Positions 46,186 to 56,764 of a stretch of 64,000 nucleotides of DNA are shown here, piece by piece (position 1 is the stretch's first letter; each line of letters starts with the position of its first letter). The position numbers were made by a program, and so were the translations under genes. The DNA comes from Methylocella tundrae (lineage in GTDB: Bacteria > Pseudomonadota > Alphaproteobacteria > Rhizobiales > Beijerinckiaceae), in the NCBI RefSeq assembly GCF_038024855.1, contig NZ_CP139089.1, positions 1,798,001-1,862,000 of the forward strand, written 5' to 3'. The notes beneath the pieces are model-generated. The model ran no database searches, was not told the DNA's origin, and was given only the letters and a program-made list of their open reading frames with translations.

Positions 46186-48192
46186 TTATTTGGCGCGCTG
46201 CTCCGCGACGACGCGCTCGGCCGCGGGCGCTTCGGCGACCAGACCGTCTATGCGGTCACGCTCACGCCTGAAATCGGCCAGCATGCGGCCGTCGAATTCG
46301 CGCGTGCGCGATAGCTTGACCTTCATCGGGTCGACGAAATGGCCGTTGACCAGAACTTCGTAATGAAGATGCGGCCCGGTTGCGAGGCCGGTCTGGCCAA
46401 GGTAGCCGATCACCTGGCCCTGGCGGACTCTCGCGCCTTCCGTGGCGCCTCGGGCGAAGCCCGACATATGATTATAGGTCGTCTCATAGCCGTTCGCATG
46501 CTCGATCTCGATGCGGCGGCCGTAGCCGGAATCCCACCCCGCCTTGACGATCACGCCATTGCCGGCGGCGAAGATCGGCGTGCCGATCGGGGCCGCCCAA
46601 TCGACGCCGGTGTGCGGGCGCGTATAGCCGAGGATCGGATGAAAGCGGTACCCGAATCCAGACGTGAATTTGGCGTTGATGATCGGGGTTCGCACCAGAA
46701 ACTTGCGCGTTGAACGGCCGTCCTGATCATAAAAGTCGACGACGCTATCGTCGGGCGTCTGAAAGCGGTAGTATCGATAGGTTTCACCCCGCGCCGTGAT
46801 CGTTGCGTAGAGGAGGTTGTGACCTTCGCTTTCGTCGGTCTCATCGTAGAAAGCCTCGAAGGAATCGCCGCCGCTGACAGGACGCTGGAAATCGACGTCA
46901 TTGGCGAAGATGCGCACCAGATCATCGATGATCGGACGCGGAATCTCCTGCTTCAAAGCCGTCTCGTAGAATGAATCGTAAAGCCGCATGCCGTCTTCAT
47001 CGTCGGCGTCATCGCTGTTGGCGGCCGGCCGTTTGGCGGGATGGGCCGGCGCCATCACAGGCACATAGGCGCCGCGATCGTCGATCGCGACGCTGCTCTC
47101 CAATGTCTCGTCCGAGTAGATGGAAAGACGCGCAAGCGTCAAACCTTCCCCTGAGCCGTCGAGATCCGCAAAGAGCAGCTTGACGCGGCGCCCTTCCGGC
47201 GCGGCCAATTCGCCAGGCTTCAGCTTGAAGGCGGCCATCACGGACGCGATCCTCGCCTTGCCGAGCCCCGCCGTACGCAAAACGTCTTCCAGCGTTTCGC
47301 CGTGGCGGACGACGACGAGGCGCTCCTCCGCCTGCGCGCCCTGCGGCGTCTGCGGCGAGCGGCCGACATTGGTCACATTTTCCGGAACCATGCGCACCTC
47401 GATGGCCGAAAAAGGCGTCGTCTTGATCTCATCCGCGGGATTGGCATAGGCGAGCATGCCGGGGAGATTGGTGCGGCTCGTGCGCATCAGCAGAAGTTGC
47501 GGCGGCAAAGCAATCTGCCTCGATCCGGCCGCCGCCGTATTCTTGACGTGTTCGGCGACCTGGGCCCGCACCTCATCCTCGCTCAGTCCGATGGGCGAGA
47601 GATCTTCGACAGCGATATCGCGCGTCGACCAGGACACTTCGGCGTCGTCCTGAACGGGCTCGGGCGCGACGTCGATCGGATTGCGGGCGTCGGCCAGGAT
47701 TTTGAGCGGGTTGAACGGCGGCACATCCTCGGCGAAGCCAGCGCTGTTCAGGAGCAGCGTCGTCTCGACGCGCGTGAAGGTGTGAACCTTCATGACCTCC
47801 TTGTCGCCCACCTTGATCGCCGTCGGCGCGCGGAAAGTCTGCTTTGCGGCGACAATATCAACCGACTTGACCAGACGGTCTGCCTTGTGCTGGTCGACGC
47901 CGAAATCGACGTTGATTTCCTTGCGCGGCGCGAGCGACGGCGGCTCGGCGAAATAGGATTGATTGCCGAGCGAGGCGTAGATAGCCGCGCCGATCAGCGC
48001 GCCGCCGGTGACGCCGGCCAGAATCGTGCCTGAAAACCATCGCAGCGATATGCGACGCCGATCGAAAGACGAATGCCGCTCGCCATCTGCCTCAATCGCG
48101 GGCTCGTGGCCGAGATCCACGCCGCCATGCAAGCGGTTCGACCACAGACCCGGCACAAAAGGGTGGCTGCGCAAGGGCGCGTCCATTGTCAT
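46186..48192 (-). CDS. M23-family peptidoglycan metallopeptidase
   Basis: 668 residues. An internal N-terminal membrane anchor (RWFSGTILAGVTGGALIGAA) leads to a long periplasmic region, including a LysM/OapA-like segment (RLVVVRHGETLEDVLRTAGL), then the M23 domain. The latter shows FTSGFGYRFHPILGYTRPHT with the first zinc His, GVDWAAPIGTPIFAAGNG with the Asp, and GPHLHYEVLVNG with the catalytic and zinc His. It probably cleaves peptide cross-links during wall growth. A run of ten C lies 21-31 bases past the stop. Confidence 0.92.
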   Translation of the reverse strand: MTMDAPLRSHPFVPGLWSNRLHGGVDLGHEPAIEADGERHSSFDRRRISLRWFSGTILAGVTGGALIGAAIYASLGNQSYFAEPPSLAPRKEINVDFGVDQHKADRLVKSVDIVAAKQTFRAPTAIKVGDKEVMKVHTFTRVETTLLLNSAGFAEDVPPFNPLKILADARNPIDVAPEPVQDDAEVSWSTRDIAVEDLSPIGLSEDEVRAQVAEHVKNTAAAGSRQIALPPQLLLMRTSRTNLPGMLAYANPADEIKTTPFSAIEVRMVPENVTNVGRSPQTPQGAQAEERLVVVRHGETLEDVLRTAGLGKARIASVMAAFKLKPGELAAPEGRRVKLLFADLDGSGEGLTLARLSIYSDETLESSVAIDDRGAYVPVMAPAHPAKRPAANSDDADDEDGMRLYDSFYETALKQEIPRPIIDDLVRIFANDVDFQRPVSGGDSFEAFYDETDESEGHNLLYATITARGETYRYYRFQTPDDSVVDFYDQDGRSTRKFLVRTPIINAKFTSGFGYRFHPILGYTRPHTGVDWAAPIGTPIFAAGNGVIVKAGWDSGYGRRIEIEHANGYETTYNHMSGFARGATEGARVRQGQVIGYLGQTGLATGPHLHYEVLVNGHFVDPMKVKLSRTREFDGRMLADFRRERDRIDGLVAEAPAAERVVAEQRAK

Positions 48193-48616
48193 TGTGATGT
48201 TCTGACCCTTGCCAATGCCCTGCTCTTTTTAAATCGGCCGCGGCGGACCGGCGCCGTTCAGCGCGACATACGGCGAAAACCCCGCGCCAATGTCCTGTAG
48301 ACGGATCATCCCATTCGAGATCTGACGAAAGCGCCCTTCGAGTGAATTGGCGCGGCGGGTTGTGCGCTGCGCCGGGCAGGTTTTGTGATACCGGCGGCTT
48401 TGCGCATGACGCATCGCCTTAAAGGGATCAAGCCGCTATTGTAAATGGCTCCACCGATCCCTTGAGATTTAAAGAACGATCCTTTCCCGAAAATAGCGCG
48501 CTTGAGACGCGTGTGACCGCGGCGACGCCAAAGGCGATGAGCGAGGGAAGACAAAGCCTGCCGAAGATGGCTCAAATGCGGCGCTCGCGGTCGCCGGGCG
48601 CGCTCCGAAGGAACGG
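48193..48616. other. Intergenic region upstream of the M23 gene and rplU promoter
   Basis: About 420 bases before the rplU promoter. No gene or clear structure; several short frames have no family resemblance. It carries the leftward promoter of the M23 gene. Confidence 0.35.
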
Positions 48617-48645
48617 TTGACAAGCATTTGTCGGTTTTGTATTGA
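48617..48645 (+). promoter_or_regulatory. Sigma-70 type promoter for rplU-rpmA
   Basis: TTGACA (48617-48622) and TATTGA (48640-48645) are separated by the ideal 17 bases. Transcription would begin near 48652, giving a leader of about 205 bases before rplU. Confidence 0.75.
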
Positions 48646-48658
48646 ACTGCCATCTCAG

Positions 48659-48682
48659 CGCGGCGCTTCGGCCGCGTTTTTT
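48659..48682 (+). terminator. Terminator-like hairpin at the start of the rplU leader
   Basis: CGCGGC (48659-48664) pairs with GCCGCG (48671-48676) across GCTTCG and is followed by six T. It lies almost at the predicted transcription start. A second hairpin follows at 48705-48728 (GCTTTT with AAAAGC, GGG with CCC). Together they suggest a structured, possibly regulatory leader. Confidence 0.55.
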
Positions 48683-48858
48683 CGTTTGCGCAGCGTGGCG
48701 CTGTGCTTTTGCGGGATAGCCCAAAAGCACGGCGGAGGCCGCGGATCAAGTCTGATCGGCGCGCGAGAATGAGCCTCTAACGGCTTTGTGACTACTGCCA
48801 AGAAGCCGGCCTGCGAGGTTTCGCCTCGAAAGAGCCGGATCGAACATAAGGGAAAAAA

Positions 48859-49218
48859 ATGTTCGCAGTCATCAAAACCGGCGGCAAGCAATACAGCGTT
48901 TCCGCCGACGATACGATAACGGTCATGAGTCTTCCGGGCGAAGCGGGCGACGCCGTGACTTTCGATAATGTCCTGATGCTCGGCGGAGACGGCGAGCCGA
49001 CGGTCGGCGCGCCCTTTGTTCCAGGAGCCAGCGTCGCGGCCGAGATCGTCGAGCAGAAACGCGGCCCCAAGGTCATCTCTTTCAAGAAACGGCGGCGGCA
49101 GAACTCGAAGCGCAAGCGCGGCCATCGCCAGGATCTGACGCTGGTGCGAATCACCCAGCTCGTGACGGGCGGCGGCGCTGCGCGCGCGGCGGCTTCGTCC
49201 GAATCGCCAGAGACCTGA
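48859..49218 (+). CDS. rplU: 50S ribosomal protein L21
   Basis: 119 residues. [20 protein letters not shown] and the basic [20 protein letters not shown] stretch, followed by the VRITQLV strand, are typical L21. The C-terminal 15 residues ([15 protein letters not shown]) are an Ala/Ser tail, as in other alphaproteobacteria. AAGGGAAAAAA precedes the ATG. Operon head for rpmA. Confidence 0.97.
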   Translation: MFAVIKTGGKQYSVSADDTITVMSLPGEAGDAVTFDNVLMLGGDGEPTVGAPFVPGASVAAEIVEQKRGPKVISFKKRRRQNSKRKRGHRQDLTLVRITQLVTGGGAARAAASSESPET

Positions 49219-49361
49219 GCGACGCGGCGGAACGAAATTTGCTTTGCGGTTCGGAAAACGCCTGTCGCGCTTTCGGACCGTGAGGATGCACCAAACCAGT
49301 CATGCAAGCGAGCGATGTGCGCAACGGCGCCTCCATCGCACAGATATTTGGAGCCAGTTCG

Positions 49362-49637
49362 ATGGCGCATAAAAAAGCAGGCGGCTCGTCCCGCAACGGC
49401 CGCGATTCCAAGGGCCGGCGTCTCGGCGTGAAGAAATTCGGCGGCGAATCCGTGGTGAGCGGAAACATTATCGTTCGCCAGCGGGGCACCACCTGGCACC
49501 CCGGCGCCAATGTCGGCCTCGGCACGGACCATACCTTGTTCGCTCTGATCGAAGGCAAGATCAAATTTTCGACCAAAGGAAATGGCCGCGCCTATGTATC
49601 GGTCATTGCTGAGCCACAAACGCAAGCTACAGAATAA
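49362..49637 (+). CDS. rpmA: 50S ribosomal protein L27
   Basis: 91 residues. It starts with the classical [20 protein letters not shown], followed by [20 protein letters not shown] and [20 protein letters not shown]. The basic N-terminus reaches the peptidyl-transferase centre. A frame extending 20 codons upstream is not part of the protein. Confidence 0.97.
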   Translation: MAHKKAGGSSRNGRDSKGRRLGVKKFGGESVVSGNIIVRQRGTTWHPGANVGLGTDHTLFALIEGKIKFSTKGNGRAYVSVIAEPQTQATE

Positions 49638-49825
49638 GGGCGGAGAGACTGGAAAACCTCCGCCTGTCCCATCAGACCCGGCGGACTAGGTTTTCTGAAA
49701 TGTTTGAAAACCGCTCTTTGGAAATCAGGGAAGTCCGGAAAAGCTCGAACGGCTTTGCAACGGGTGTGGGACGTCGCCGCTCTCTTTTGTTGCAGAACCC
49801 TATGGGTTCGCCAGCCGGAGCCACC

Positions 49826-50479
49826 ATGTTCCCTGATCTGACCTGCGACGATATCTTTCGTCTCGAAACCAAACGACTGTGGCTGCGCTGGCCCCGCGTC
49901 AGCGACGCCCCGGCGGTCACGAGTTTCGCAAGCCTCGCCGAAACAGCACGGATGACGGCCGAGATCCCGCATCCCTATCCCGCCGGCGAAGCCGAGCGCT
50001 TCATTTTCCAGGCTCGCGCCGACAACGCCAACGGCAATGCGCTGATCCTCGTGATCAGCCAGAAGGGTGACTGCCGGCCGGTCATCGGCGTCGTCAGCGC
50101 GACTCTGTCGGAAGCCGGAGACATCGAACTCGGGTTCATCCTGTCGCCGACCGCATGGGGCAAAGGCTTCGCCACCGAAGCGGTTAGGGCGCACGTCGAG
50201 GCGCTTTTCGCCTTGACCAAAGCCGAACGCATTCTCGCCAATGTGAGGGTCATCAACCAGGCGTCGCGCCGCGTCCTGGAAAAGTGCGGGTTCGCTTACG
50301 TGGACGCCGGGCTTGACCTGCTGCCTGCGCGCGGCGGGCTTTATCCCTGCGACCGGTTCCTGCTCACGAGAAAGGGCTGGACCACCAGCCGCCTCAACCC
50401 CCATCTTCCCGCGATGGCGCACCAGACGCCAGACGCCATGGCGGCAGTCTTGCACCTTGCCTCGACGATCGAGGCTTAG
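49826..50479 (+). CDS. GNAT-family N-acetyltransferase (RimJ/RimL-like)
   Basis: About 217 residues from MFPDLTCDD. The GNAT core is ETKRLWLRWPRVSDAPAVTS, then GDIELGFILSPTAWGKGFAT (motif A with the acetyl-CoA loop) and NQASRRVLEKCGFAYV. Placement between rpmA and obgE is conserved in Rhizobiales; the substrate may be a ribosomal protein or other N-terminus, but that is unproven. The frame is open to 49700. Its TAG stop is the first triplet of a palindromic repeat. Confidence 0.88.
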   Translation: MFPDLTCDDIFRLETKRLWLRWPRVSDAPAVTSFASLAETARMTAEIPHPYPAGEAERFIFQARADNANGNALILVISQKGDCRPVIGVVSATLSEAGDIELGFILSPTAWGKGFATEAVRAHVEALFALTKAERILANVRVINQASRRVLEKCGFAYVDAGLDLLPARGGLYPCDRFLLTRKGWTTSRLNPHLPAMAHQTPDAMAAVLHLASTIEA

Positions 50480-50610
50480 GGCATGATCCCGAAAAGCCCC
50501 GAGGTTTCTGGCCAAGAGCGCGCCTGAAACAAAAAGATAAGAGCCGCGGCGTTTTCAAGCCGCCGCGCATGATTTTCGGAAAGCGCCCGACTTTTCGGAT
50601 AGGATCATGT
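50477..50610 (+). repeat. Palindromic REP/BIME-like element between the GNAT gene and obgE
   Basis: Outer arms GCATGATCCCGAAAAG (50481-50496) and CTTTTCGG-ATA-GGATCATG (50591-50609) enclose an inner hairpin CCGCGGCG-TTTTCAAG-CCGCCGCG-like. The element begins TAGGGCATGATCC, with TAG serving as the GNAT gene's stop. Confidence 0.65.
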
Positions 50611-50747
50611 TTCAAGGCGAGAAAACGGGTGTGAGCGGTTCAACTGGGGCCGCTCATGCTCCGACATTTTGCAAGGCTGCTGCGCGGGCTGGCAAGGCGT
50701 CGTCTTTTCCTTGAAATGATCCCTCGTTCTCCATAGACGATACAGCG

Positions 50748-51785
50748 ATGAAATTTCTCGACCAGGCCAGAGTTTACATACGTTCGGGCAACGGCGGCGC
50801 AGGCTGCCTGTCGTTCCGGCGCGAGAAATTCATCGAATTCGGCGGCCCCGACGGCGGTGACGGCGGACGCGGCGGCGACGTCATCGTCGAATGCGTCGGC
50901 GGCCTCAACACACTGATCGACTACCGCTACCAGCAGCATTTCAAGGCGAAGACCGGGACCCATGGCATGGGCCAGAACCGCTCCGGCGGCAAAGGCGCCG
51001 ACGCTATTCTCAAAGTGCCAGCCGGCACGCAGATCTTTGACGAGGAAGGTGAACAGCTCATCGCCGATCTGACCGAGATTGGCCAGCGCGTCACGCTCGC
51101 TCGCGGCGGCAATGGCGGCTTCGGCAACGCGCATTTCAAGACGGCGACGAATCAGGCGCCGCGGCGCGTCAATCCCGGCCAGGAGGGCGAAGAACGCACC
51201 ATCTGGCTGCGCCTCAAGCTGATCGCCGACGCCGGGCTCGTCGGACTGCCGAACGCCGGCAAATCGACCTTTCTTTCAATAGTCAGCGCGGCGCGGCCGA
51301 AGATCGCCGACTATCCCTTCACGACGCTCCATCCGCAACTCGGCGTCGTCGCTTGCGACGGACGCGAGTTCGTCCTCGCGGATATCCCCGGCCTCATCGA
51401 GGGCGCGCATGACGGCGTTGGCCTCGGCGATCGCTTCCTTGGCCATGTCGAGCGCTGCCGCGTGCTTTTGCATCTCGTCGACGCCAATACGGAGCACGCC
51501 GGCAAAGCCTACAAGACCGTCCGCCGCGAACTCGAAGCTTATGGCGAGGGCCTTGCCGACAAGCCCGAAATCGTCGCTTTATCGAAGATCGACAGCGTCG
51601 ACGCCGAGACCCTGAAGCAGCAGGCCCTGCGCCTGAAGCGCGCCGCCAAGCGCACGCCGCTGAAAATTTCGGCCGCGACCAACGTCAACGTGCGCGAGGC
51701 CTTGCGTGCTGTTCTGGCCGAGATCGACGCGGCCGACGCTCGACAGGAGGCGGCGGTGGCGCCCGCCGCCGAGTGGGCGCCATGA
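50748..51785 (+). CDS. obgE: GTPase Obg (CgtA)
   Basis: Ribosome-associated GTPase for 50S maturation and stress control. 345 residues. It has the glycine-rich Obg fold ([46 protein letters not shown]), then the G domain: G1 [13 protein letters not shown]3 [14 protein letters not shown]4 SKID. The C-terminal domain is short. It overlaps proB by 4 bases. Confidence 0.96.
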   Translation: MKFLDQARVYIRSGNGGAGCLSFRREKFIEFGGPDGGDGGRGGDVIVECVGGLNTLIDYRYQQHFKAKTGTHGMGQNRSGGKGADAILKVPAGTQIFDEEGEQLIADLTEIGQRVTLARGGNGGFGNAHFKTATNQAPRRVNPGQEGEERTIWLRLKLIADAGLVGLPNAGKSTFLSIVSAARPKIADYPFTTLHPQLGVVACDGREFVLADIPGLIEGAHDGVGLGDRFLGHVERCRVLLHLVDANTEHAGKAYKTVRRELEAYGEGLADKPEIVALSKIDSVDAETLKQQALRLKRAAKRTPLKISAATNVNVREALRAVLAEIDAADARQEAAVAPAAEWAP

Positions 51786-52948
51786 GTCAAAGCTCCGCCG
51801 CGAGACGCTTCGCCAGCGCCCTGCCCCGGCTCGATCAGTTCCGCAGGATCGTGATCAAGGTGGGTTCGTCCCTTCTCGTCGATCGGGCTCAGGGCCGCGT
51901 CAAACGGGAATGGCTCGTCTCCCTGGCGCGGGATATAGCTGCGCTGCATGCCAAAGGCGCTGATGTCCTCGTCGTCTCATCGGGGTCGATCGCGCTGGGC
52001 CGGACCGTGCTCGGCCTGCCGGACGGAAATCTCAAGCTCGAGGATAGTCAGGCCGCCGCCGCCGTCGGACAGATCGCGCTGGCAAGGATCTGGGCCGAAA
52101 CGCTCGCCGATCTCTCCATCACGGCGGGGCAAATTCTCGTCACCTTCGGCGATACCGAACAGCGCCGCCGCTATCTCAATGCGCGGGCGACGATCGGGCG
52201 CCTGCTTGATCTTCGCGCCGTGCCTGTCATCAATGAAAACGACACGGTGGCGACATCCGAAATCCGCTATGGCGACAATGACCGCCTCGCCGCGCGCGTC
52301 GCCACCATGGCGAGCGCCGATCTTTTGATTCTGCTGTCTGACGTTCAGGGGCTTTACACCGCGCCGCCCAATGAGAACCCCGACGCCGCGCTGATTCCGG
52401 TTGTGCCGCGCGTGACTGCGGAGATCGAAGCGATGGCCGGCGGCGCAGCCTCTCATTTGTCGCGCGGCGGCATGCGCACCAAGATCGAGGCGGCCAAGAT
52501 CGCAACGACGGGAGGCGCACATATGCTGATCGCCGACGGGAGGATTAAACATCCCGTGGCCCGCATCAGCGAGGGGGCTCCGTGCACCTGGTTCCTGACA
52601 GGCTCCAGCCCCGTCACCGCGCGCAAAAAATGGATCGCCGGCTCGCTCGAGCCACGCGGAGCGCTGCATCTTGACGCCGGCGCCGAGCGCGCCATCCTGT
52701 CGGGCGCGAGCCTGCTGCCTGCCGGCGTGACGCGCGTCGAGGGCAATTTCGCGCGCGGCGACTGTGTGCTGATGCGCAATGTGCAGGGCGGCGAGATCGG
52801 GCGCGGCCTCGTCGCCTATGACGCCGGCGAAGCGGTGCTGATCGCCGGCCGCAACTCGCAGGATATTGAAGAGCTGCTCGGCGAGCCGGGCCGCGCGGCG
52901 CTGATCCACCGCGACGACATGGTGGTGGCGGGCGACCGGCTGGGCTGA
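51782..52948 (+). CDS. proB: Glutamate 5-kinase
   Basis: First step of proline synthesis, ATP-dependent. 388 residues. The kinase domain shows [31 protein letters not shown], and [20 protein letters not shown]; a C-terminal PUA domain follows ([29 protein letters not shown]). Start overlaps the obgE stop; a MGA extension upstream lies within obgE. proA follows after 34 bases. Confidence 0.96.
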   Translation: MSQSSAARRFASALPRLDQFRRIVIKVGSSLLVDRAQGRVKREWLVSLARDIAALHAKGADVLVVSSGSIALGRTVLGLPDGNLKLEDSQAAAAVGQIALARIWAETLADLSITAGQILVTFGDTEQRRRYLNARATIGRLLDLRAVPVINENDTVATSEIRYGDNDRLAARVATMASADLLILLSDVQGLYTAPPNENPDAALIPVVPRVTAEIEAMAGGAASHLSRGGMRTKIEAAKIATTGGAHMLIADGRIKHPVARISEGAPCTWFLTGSSPVTARKKWIAGSLEPRGALHLDAGAERAILSGASLLPAGVTRVEGNFARGDCVLMRNVQGGEIGRGLVAYDAGEAVLIAGRNSQDIEELLGEPGRAALIHRDDMVVAGDRLG

Positions 52949-52982
52949 TTTCCAACAAGCGCAAAAGACTCGGGCAACGGCG

Positions 52983-54275
52983 ATGGACAATTTGAAGCGC
53001 GTCGAAAACAGCGGCCAGGACGTGGAAACGCTGATGGCTGGACTGGGGCGCAAAGCGCGCCAAGCCGCCCACACGCTCTCTCTCGCGTCGACGGAGACAA
53101 AAAACCACGCCCTGCGAGCAGCGGCCGCGGCGATCCGGGCCAATGCCGAAGCGATCATGGCGGCCAATGCGCAGGATTTTTCCGCGGCCAAGACCAAAGG
53201 CGTCGCCGGCTCTTTCCTTGATCGCCTGAGCCTCGATTCCGGCCGCATCGAAGCCATGGCGAAAGGCGTCGAGGAGATCGCCGCCCTGCCCGATCCCGTC
53301 GGGCGCGTGCTGGCGCGCTTTGAACGCCCGAACGGACTGTTGATCGAACGGGTCGCGACCCCGCTCGGCGTCATCGGCATTATTTATGAAAGCCGCCCCG
53401 CTGTGACCGCGGACGCCGGCGCACTTTGCCTCAAGGCCGGCAACGGCGCGATTCTGCGCGGCGGCTCCGAGAGCCAGCGCTCGACGCAGGCGATCCACGC
53501 CTGCCTCGTCGCGGGGCTCACCGAGGCCGGGCTGCCCCCGGCGGCGATCACGCTCGTGCCTGTCGTTGATCGCGCCGCCGTCGGCGCGATGCTGACGGGG
53601 CTCTCAGGCAATATCGACGTGATCGTGCCGCGCGGGGGCAAGAGCCTTGTGGCCAGGGTGCAAGAAGAAGCGCGCGTGCCCGTCTTCGCCCATCTTGAAG
53701 GGGTCGTGCATATTTTTGTCGATCGCGACGCGGATCTCGCGAAAGCCTCCAGAATCATTCTCAACGCGAAGATGCGCCGCACCGGCGTTTGCGGCGCGGT
53801 GGAGGCGCTGCTCATTGATCGCGCCTGCGCGCCGACGCATCTTGGCCCGCTTGTCAAAATGCTGATCGAGGCCGGCTGCGCCGTGCGCGGCGACGCGGAG
53901 GCCTGCGCCGCCGACCCCCGCGTCACGCCCGCGAGGCCGGAGGATTGGGGCACGGAATATCTCGACGCCATCATCGCCGTGCGCGTCGTCCAGGGGATCG
54001 ACGAGGCGATCGCGCACATCGAAACTTATGGCTCGCATCATACCGATGGCGTCATCACCGAGAATGCGGCGACGGCGGAACGCTTCCTCAAGGAAGTCGA
54101 TTCGGCCATTGTCGTCCATAACGCCTCGACGCAATTCGCCGATGGCGGCGAATTCGGCTTCGGCGCCGAAATCGGCATCGCCACCGGGCGGATGCACGCG
54201 CGAGGTCCTGTCGGGCTCGAACAGCTGACCTCGTTCAAATATCGGGTGCATGGCAGCGGGCAGATTCGTCCGTGA
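52983..54275 (+). CDS. proA: Gamma-glutamyl phosphate reductase
   Basis: NADPH-dependent second step of proline synthesis, forming glutamate-5-semialdehyde. 430 residues of the aldehyde dehydrogenase superfamily. The catalytic cysteine is Cys270 in [16 protein letters not shown]. Also seen: [32 protein letters not shown] and the C-terminal [20 protein letters not shown]. Its stop overlaps the possible GTG start of nadD. Confidence 0.96.
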   Translation: MDNLKRVENSGQDVETLMAGLGRKARQAAHTLSLASTETKNHALRAAAAAIRANAEAIMAANAQDFSAAKTKGVAGSFLDRLSLDSGRIEAMAKGVEEIAALPDPVGRVLARFERPNGLLIERVATPLGVIGIIYESRPAVTADAGALCLKAGNGAILRGGSESQRSTQAIHACLVAGLTEAGLPPAAITLVPVVDRAAVGAMLTGLSGNIDVIVPRGGKSLVARVQEEARVPVFAHLEGVVHIFVDRDADLAKASRIILNAKMRRTGVCGAVEALLIDRACAPTHLGPLVKMLIEAGCAVRGDAEACAADPRVTPARPEDWGTEYLDAIIAVRVVQGIDEAIAHIETYGSHHTDGVITENAATAERFLKEVDSAIVVHNASTQFADGGEFGFGAEIGIATGRMHARGPVGLEQLTSFKYRVHGSGQIRP

Positions 54276-54958
54276 GGATGAGCCCGCGACGTCTTGAGGC
54301 GCTTTACAGGCAAATAGACGTCGCTTCGCTCGAAGGGCGCACGGGCGGACAAGAGCATCCAGGACTTGTCAGGCTGCCGCCGCACTATAAGGGGCTGCGC
54401 GTCGGGCTGTTCGGCGGGAGCTTTAATCCGCCACATAAGGGGCATCGCGCGGCGAGCCTCCTAGCGCTGCGCCGATTGCGGCTCGATCGCGTCTGGTGGC
54501 TCGTCAGTCCCGGCAATCCGCTGAAGGATAAGACGGAACTCACTCCTCTGGGTCAGCGCATGGCCGCGGCGCAAAAGCTCGCCTGCCACCCACGGATCGA
54601 GGTCACAGGCGTCGAGGCGGCGATCGGCACAACCTATAGTTTCGAGACGGTCGCTTATCTGAAACGACGTTGCCCCGGCGTTCATTTCGTGTGGATCATG
54701 GGCGCCGACAATCTCGCCGGATTTCACCGCTGGAAACGCTGGCGCGATCTCGTCGCTCTCGTGCCGATCGCGATCATCGACCGGCCGGGCTCGACATTAA
54801 AGGCTATGTCGACGCGGGCGGGATGGATGCTCGCTCCCTATAGGCTGCCCGAAAACGCCGCCGCGCGCCTTGCGGCTGCGAAGCCGCCGGCTTTCGTTTT
54901 CCTGCATGGGCCGCGCTCCCCGCTATCATCGACAGCGTTGCGCAAAAGCCGCCCATAG
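54272..54958 (+). CDS. nadD: Nicotinate-nucleotide adenylyltransferase
   Basis: Adenylates nicotinate mononucleotide in NAD synthesis. About 228 residues. The nucleotidyl-transferase motif is [51 protein letters not shown] and the C-terminal SSTALRKS (ISSTxxR type) also match. It starts at GTG overlapping the proA stop or at ATG 54278. The N-terminal 40 residues before the core are extra, as in other rhizobial NadD proteins. The usual rsfS and rlmH neighbours are absent. Confidence 0.94.
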   Translation: MRMSPRRLEALYRQIDVASLEGRTGGQEHPGLVRLPPHYKGLRVGLFGGSFNPPHKGHRAASLLALRRLRLDRVWWLVSPGNPLKDKTELTPLGQRMAAAQKLACHPRIEVTGVEAAIGTTYSFETVAYLKRRCPGVHFVWIMGADNLAGFHRWKRWRDLVALVPIAIIDRPGSTLKAMSTRAGWMLAPYRLPENAAARLAAAKPPAFVFLHGPRSPLSSTALRKSRP

Positions 54959-55167
54959 GCTGAGCCCCCCACCCGAGAGCCTACCGGCTGATGCCTTGCG
55001 CCGCGTCGATGAGCGGCTGCGCCGGCGCCCGAATGAGCCCGTGAGTCGGCCTGTCGAGACCGAAGACCAGCCTCCCGGCGCTCGACTGACCCGCGCGGCG
55101 AAATGACAGAGTCGTCACACCCCTCGCTATGGCGTCAATGCGTGATGGCGGCAGGCGGCGCTCAATC

Positions 55168-56628
55168 TTACCAGATCCAGAAAAGCAGCGCCCAGCTGAA
55201 GACGCCGATCGAGGCGGCAAGCCCGGCGCCCGCTGTCGCAGCGAAACGGCGCAGAGGGCTTTTGGTCCAGCGGCCGGCGATCCCCCATGCCAGAACGATC
55301 GACCAGAGCGCCGCGCCCCCCAGCAATCCGGCGCGCAAGAGGCTGAGGAAAGCGAACGAGACGCCTTCGGCCCGCAGCAGGGAGACAGTGGTCATGCTAA
55401 GGCCCAGAAAGACGCCGCAGGCCGCAATCGGAATGAGGCTTTGCGCGAGATGGTGATAGCGCTCCGAGGCATAGGCGCCGAGACTGCGCGTCGCGGCGTA
55501 CAGGCAGGCTGAAACCAGAGCGCCAATGGCGACGGCGGTGGCGGCGATGTAGAATATGAGAACGGCGCCGTCGAGAAGGGTCAGTTGATCGTTGACGTCC
55601 GGATAATTGGTGAAAATCCACCACGGAGCCGAAGCCTGCAAAGGCCACATGACGCCACTGTCGATGAGCCAGGTCGCCAGATCCTGCTTGATCTCGACAT
55701 ACCAGGGGCTCGCCCCCCAATGGAACGCGCCAGCGGCGACCCCCATCAGGCCGAAAACGATGAGCAGCGTCTCGACGGGCTTGGGCGCTGCGCCCGCGAC
55801 CTCGACGATCTCCTGATTTGGCGAACGCGGCGCGAGTTCGATGGCGTCGCGGAACCCGCTGCAGCGGCCGCACATATGGCAATCGTGATTGCCCTTCATC
55901 AACCGGAGCGGCACCAGCGGCGCGCAATTCACCCGCCTGACGCCTGCGTTATGCGCATGCCGCGATCTCGACCAGGCCTCTTCGTCGACCCTGAAATGAA
56001 CGGGCGCGAGCTTCGCCAAAAGGCCGAAGACGCCATTCACCGGGCAAAGATAACGGCACCAGACGCGCTTGTTGCGGCCGTAAAGATAGCCAATGGCGAT
56101 CGCGCCCGCCGTCGAGCCGCCGAGGATCAGGAGAGCAGGCTTCGGATATTGATAGACGCTGATCATCTGGCCGTAAATCGTGGTGCAGACGAAAGCGACG
56201 AAAGGCCAGAATTTCCAGGTGACCCAGCGCGGCACCGCAAGGCCGCGGCCGTGGCGGCTGACTATTTCCGTCAGCGCCCCTTCCGGACAGAAGACGCCGC
56301 ACCAGGTGCGTCCGACCAGCACCATGCTGAGCAGCACAAAGGGCCACCAGACGCCCCAGAAAGCGAATTGGGCGAAGAGCGTGAGATTGGTCCAGATATG
56401 CGCCGTGCGTTCCGGCAAAGGCAGGAATGCAGGAACCGCGACCAGCAAGAGATAAGCGAAGACGACGACCCACTGCACGCGCCGGATCAGTTTCTGATGG
56501 AGCCGCAGCCAATCGCCGAAATGGCCGAGCGCGCGCGACAACGGCGAGCGCCGCGGCGGCTCGCCCCCCTGCGCCGACGGCCCCCCCGCGAGATCCGCCT
56601 CGGTCTCTCTCGCAACCAGATAAGCCAT
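55168..56628 (-). CDS. ftrD: FtrD-like membrane polyferredoxin (NapH/NosR-type 4Fe-4S protein)
   Basis: 486 residues with about eight membrane helices. Iron-sulphur ligands occur as GRTWCGVFCPEGALTE, RVWCRYLCPVNGVFG and DCHMCGRCSGFRDAIEL. In FtrABCD systems this protein passes electrons for oxidation or reduction coupled to Fe(II) uptake. Its neighbours on the same strand are a cupredoxin-like FtrB and a P19-like FtrA. The FtrC (FTR1) permease gene normally between ftrB and ftrD is missing; only 136 bases separate them. Confidence 0.85.
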   Translation of the reverse strand: MAYLVARETEADLAGGPSAQGGEPPRRSPLSRALGHFGDWLRLHQKLIRRVQWVVVFAYLLLVAVPAFLPLPERTAHIWTNLTLFAQFAFWGVWWPFVLLSMVLVGRTWCGVFCPEGALTEIVSRHGRGLAVPRWVTWKFWPFVAFVCTTIYGQMISVYQYPKPALLILGGSTAGAIAIGYLYGRNKRVWCRYLCPVNGVFGLLAKLAPVHFRVDEEAWSRSRHAHNAGVRRVNCAPLVPLRLMKGNHDCHMCGRCSGFRDAIELAPRSPNQEIVEVAGAAPKPVETLLIVFGLMGVAAGAFHWGASPWYVEIKQDLATWLIDSGVMWPLQASAPWWIFTNYPDVNDQLTLLDGAVLIFYIAATAVAIGALVSACLYAATRSLGAYASERYHHLAQSLIPIAACGVFLGLSMTTVSLLRAEGVSFAFLSLLRAGLLGGAALWSIVLAWGIAGRWTKSPLRRFAATAGAGLAASIGVFSWALLFWIW

Positions 56629-56764
56629 CGAATTCAGGTCTCCGCTCTCGCGCCTGACGTCGCCAGCGCCTCGCTTAACGTATGCTTTTCTCCAAAATGT
56701 CTGCGAGCGGTCGCGCTGCGCCTCACTTTATTGCGAGGCAGACGCCGTTCCAGACAAGAGCTAT

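Noticed and set aside
51977..53380. Leftward frame of about 467 residues antisense to proB and proA
   Set aside because: Both sense genes are certain; this is a GC-driven shadow.
54959..55106. Remnant of rsfS after nadD
   Set aside because: The open frame there shows no RsfS-like residues, so I cannot support a pseudogene.
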